NCBI GenBank assembly: GCA_963757115.1
Contig: CAVWQV010000014.1
Coordinates: forward strand, 211,416 to 275,415
Reading direction: 5' to 3'
DNA: 64,000 bases
Source: CAVWQV01 sp963757115
Lineage (GTDB): Bacteria; Pseudomonadota; Alphaproteobacteria; Acetobacterales; Acetobacteraceae
A model generated the notes under the pieces. That model was not told the DNA's origin. It was given only the letters and a program-made list of their open reading frames with translations, and ran no database searches. Below, one piece after another: positions 62,254 through 64,000 of this stretch; the stretch's first letter is position 1; each line of letters begins with the position of its first letter. Both the position numbers and the translations under genes were made by a program.

Positions 62254-62828
62254 GCCGCCTGCGCCTGCGGCTCACCCTGACCGCCCGCCAGGAGGCGGTA
62301 AACGCTGGAGCGGCCGATGCCGAGCCGGTCCGCGATCTCAGTTGGACCGACGCCTTCGGCGGCCAGACGCTTGACCTCATCCGCCTTGATGGTCGGCGGG
62401 CGACCCTTGTAGACGCCGGCCTGCTTGGCGGCGGCGATCCCTTCCATCTGCCGGTCCTTGCGCACGTTCGTCTCGAACTCGGCGAACTCCACGCCGAGCA
62501 TGCCAAAAAACGCCTTTCCGGCCGCGGAGCCGGTGTCGATCGGTTGCTCGGTTGCTTTGAGCGCGACGCCCTTGGCTTGCAGCTCGTGGGCGATGTCCTG
62601 GAGGTCCCTCAGGGAACGGGCGAGCCGGTCGATTCGGGTCACGACGAGTGTGTCGCCTTCGCGCAGGAACTCCATCAGGACGTCAAGCTCGGTCCGGCCG
62701 CTGCGGCTGGTGCCGCTTGCCTTCTCGGCGCGGATCACGGAGCAGCCGGCGGCCTTCAAGGCCGCTAGTTGGACCGGGAGGTCCTGATCGGCGGTGGACA
62801 CTCGGGCATAACCGTATGTCTCGGCCAT
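62250..62828 (-). CDS. Serine recombinase (resolvase/invertase family)
   Basis: A 192-residue small serine recombinase. The catalytic domain begins YGYARVSTADQDLPVQLAAL with the nucleophile Ser in RVST (residue 11). RIDRLARSLRDLQ carries the active-site Arg pair and the E-helix follows (AGKAFFGMLGVEFAEFETNV). The C-terminal helix-turn-helix is AEGVGPTEIADRLGIGRSSV. Length is normal and no residue is missing. It may act on the dyad just upstream. It is coupled to the RMF-like gene. Confidence 0.93.
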   Translation of the reverse strand: MAETYGYARVSTADQDLPVQLAALKAAGCSVIRAEKASGTSRSGRTELDVLMEFLREGDTLVVTRIDRLARSLRDLQDIAHELQAKGVALKATEQPIDTGSAAGKAFFGMLGVEFAEFETNVRKDRQMEGIAAAKQAGVYKGRPPTIKADEVKRLAAEGVGPTEIADRLGIGRSSVYRLLAGGQGEPQAQAA

Positions 62829-62873
62829 CTTGGCGGCTCCATGTCCCGTTTGGGTCTACCCGCTCGATATAGC

Positions 62874-62906
62874 GTGCCGTAAGCCGGCATGCAACCCATA
62901 CGGCAC
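62874..62906. promoter_or_regulatory. Inverted repeat upstream of the serine recombinase
   Basis: GTGCCGTA-n17-TACGGCAC, flanked by AT-rich ATAT on both sides, 46 bases before the recombinase start. Candidate recombination (res/crossover) site or autoregulatory operator. A partly similar ATACGGCAAATATGCGGCAT lies near 41690, beside tRNA-Glu. Confidence 0.45.
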
Positions 62907-63022
62907 ATATTTCCGCGCAGTCGGCGTATCACGACATGAGCGCCGGTGGCGTATACCCAAAAGGAACGGCCAGGACGCGCATAGCTCGCCCTCGCCACCC
63001 GGCCGTCGCGGCGCCGCGAAGT

Positions 63023-63577
63023 TCAGCCCCGGATCGACGGCACCTCGGCATCACCCTCAAGCGTCGGCGGGGCCAAGCTGAACTTGGCCAGGGCGGCCAG
63101 CACCTTCGCCCGCGCGACCGGCTCGTCCTTCAGCGCCGCAAGCACGGCGACCGCAACGCCGAGGTTCTCGGTTTGCGCGCCAATCGCGATGTTGGTGATG
63201 ATCGCGATGCCGTCCGACTTGCCCTCGATTTTCTGCGTCATGTCGAAAGCTTTGTAGTAGGATTTCAGCGGCGAGCTTGCCGTCGCCCCGAGCCTTCGCC
63301 AGCAAGCCAATCTCGATGACCGCGTTGCGCAGCTTCACCTTCATCGCCGGATGGTCGTTCTCCTGAGCCTTTGGCGGGACACCATCTAGCGGCCGGTTGT
63401 CTGTGGCGTCGCTAGCGGCACATGGTGGCCCGAGCTCCAGATGCCGTCCGAGCGAGTCGGCGAGACCCCGAACTTCCTCGAAACGGACGCTGTCGTGTCG
63501 CCGGCCAACAGCGCCGCGTTGATCGGCAACAGCCTTCCTGGCGGAAGCCGGCATATCGAGCACGCGGCTGCGGTCAT
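63023..63577 (-). pseudogene. Cys/HTH small DNA-binding-like protein, several frameshifts
   Basis: Pieces in different frames line up as one gene. The N-terminal piece has CSICR and INAALLAGDTTASVSRKFGV (an HTH with an AGDT-x-x-SVSRKFGVS pattern), then HHVPLATPQTT. Another frame carries MKVKLRNAVIEIGLLAKARG. A third carries SYYKAFDMTQKIEGKSDGIA and LAALKDEPVARAKVLAALAK to 63023. Similar proteins sit in phage or mobile regions, but this one is not functional as written. Confidence 0.5.
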
Positions 63578-64000
63578 CGCGGAGGCCCCGCAGGCTTGGT
63601 GCGGGGTTCCGCATCGGCGTCGCGGATGTCCGCGCTAGTTCCGCGTTCATGCGGTATCGACCACTGTGACGCTCTCCGCCGAGCCTGGTGCTGGGCAGCA
63701 TGTGGCGCACCGCCAACCGTACGCGCGCGCCGGAGGCCGTTCGGACCACCATGACGTGCCGGTACAGCGCTGGCATGGGCTCGTGGCGGCATGTCGCTCG
63801 GGTTCGGCCACCATGGCTGTCGCTGCGGCGCGGCCGGGTGCCGGCGCTAGTGCCGGGGAGGCCAGAGGGTCGGGACGGCGAACTCATCCCGGGACATCGT
63901 GCGCCGCCGCAGATCCGCGCATCCTCGCAGTTCCGCGCGCGAGAAAGGCTGGGGGCGGTCAGCGTCGTCCATGCAAGTTGCCGTCGAGGTTCGCGCCTAC
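63578..64000. other. Window end without a supported gene
   Basis: GC-rich, with only Arg/Pro-rich shadow-like frames on both strands. I see no recognisable protein, RNA gene or repeat. Confidence 0.3.

Noticed and set aside
41560..64000. A second copy of the tRNA-Glu 3' end as attR of the island
   Set aside because: No repeat of the T-arm/acceptor end was found by eye downstream; the boundary may be beyond the window.

Overview
The window reads as the chromosome of a GC-rich alphaproteobacterium, most likely of the Rhodospirillales/Acetobacteraceae type. This is inferred from gene order and protein character, not from a database search. Supporting gene orders are lptF-lptG-lptD-surA-rsmA, mutY divergent from dciA-dsbA-smc, and rlmB followed by tRNA-Tyr, tRNA-Gly, tRNA-Trp, secE and nusG.

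From 1 to about 41.6 kb the content is core or core-like. It starts with the end of a polysaccharide deacetylase and the LPS-export/outer-membrane operon (336-7018). Next come a lipoprotein, then a minus-strand block of hrpB, a one-PDZ HtrA protease, an OmpR-type regulator, a histidine kinase and a small exported protein (13734 down to 7609). A DsbD-type reductase, an exported SRPBCC protein, an AsmA protein, SMC, a DsbA-like protein, DciA, MutY and FrmA follow. From 26 to 41 kb there are catabolic and stress genes: a phytanoyl-CoA-type dioxygenase, a double-hotdog dehydratase, a beta-lactamase-fold hydrolase, carbonic anhydrase, a DegP-type protease, a FAH-type hydratase, a luciferase-like monooxygenase, an amino-acid-type ABC binding protein, an alcohol dehydrogenase, a GST and a histidine phosphatase. 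Four tRNAs lie between 30.6 and 34.8 kb and a fifth, tRNA-Glu, at 41.6 kb.

Downstream of tRNA-Glu the character changes abruptly. The region 41.7-64 kb is an accessory island. It holds a 537-bp segmental duplication, a 162-bp tandem repeat and an IS3-family element split by a complete 1,594-bp IS1595-type element that carries a passenger gene and has 8-bp target duplications. It also holds an IS630 remnant, an IS110 element, decayed IS5 copies, two membrane GT39-like proteins, a HigBA toxin-antitoxin pair and a serine recombinase overlapping an RMF-like gene. Several families of very small proteins occur in two or more diverging copies (CxxC zinc ribbons, a PDPS family, an MGKGDK family).

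A striking general feature is the number of single-base indels that break otherwise well conserved genes: the histidine kinase, HtrA twice, SMC, DciA, the FAH hydratase, the ABC binding protein, the GT39 protein and several small island genes. Most sit at short homopolymers, which points to sequence error at least in part. These loci are annotated as broken genes with the reading frame that restores them.
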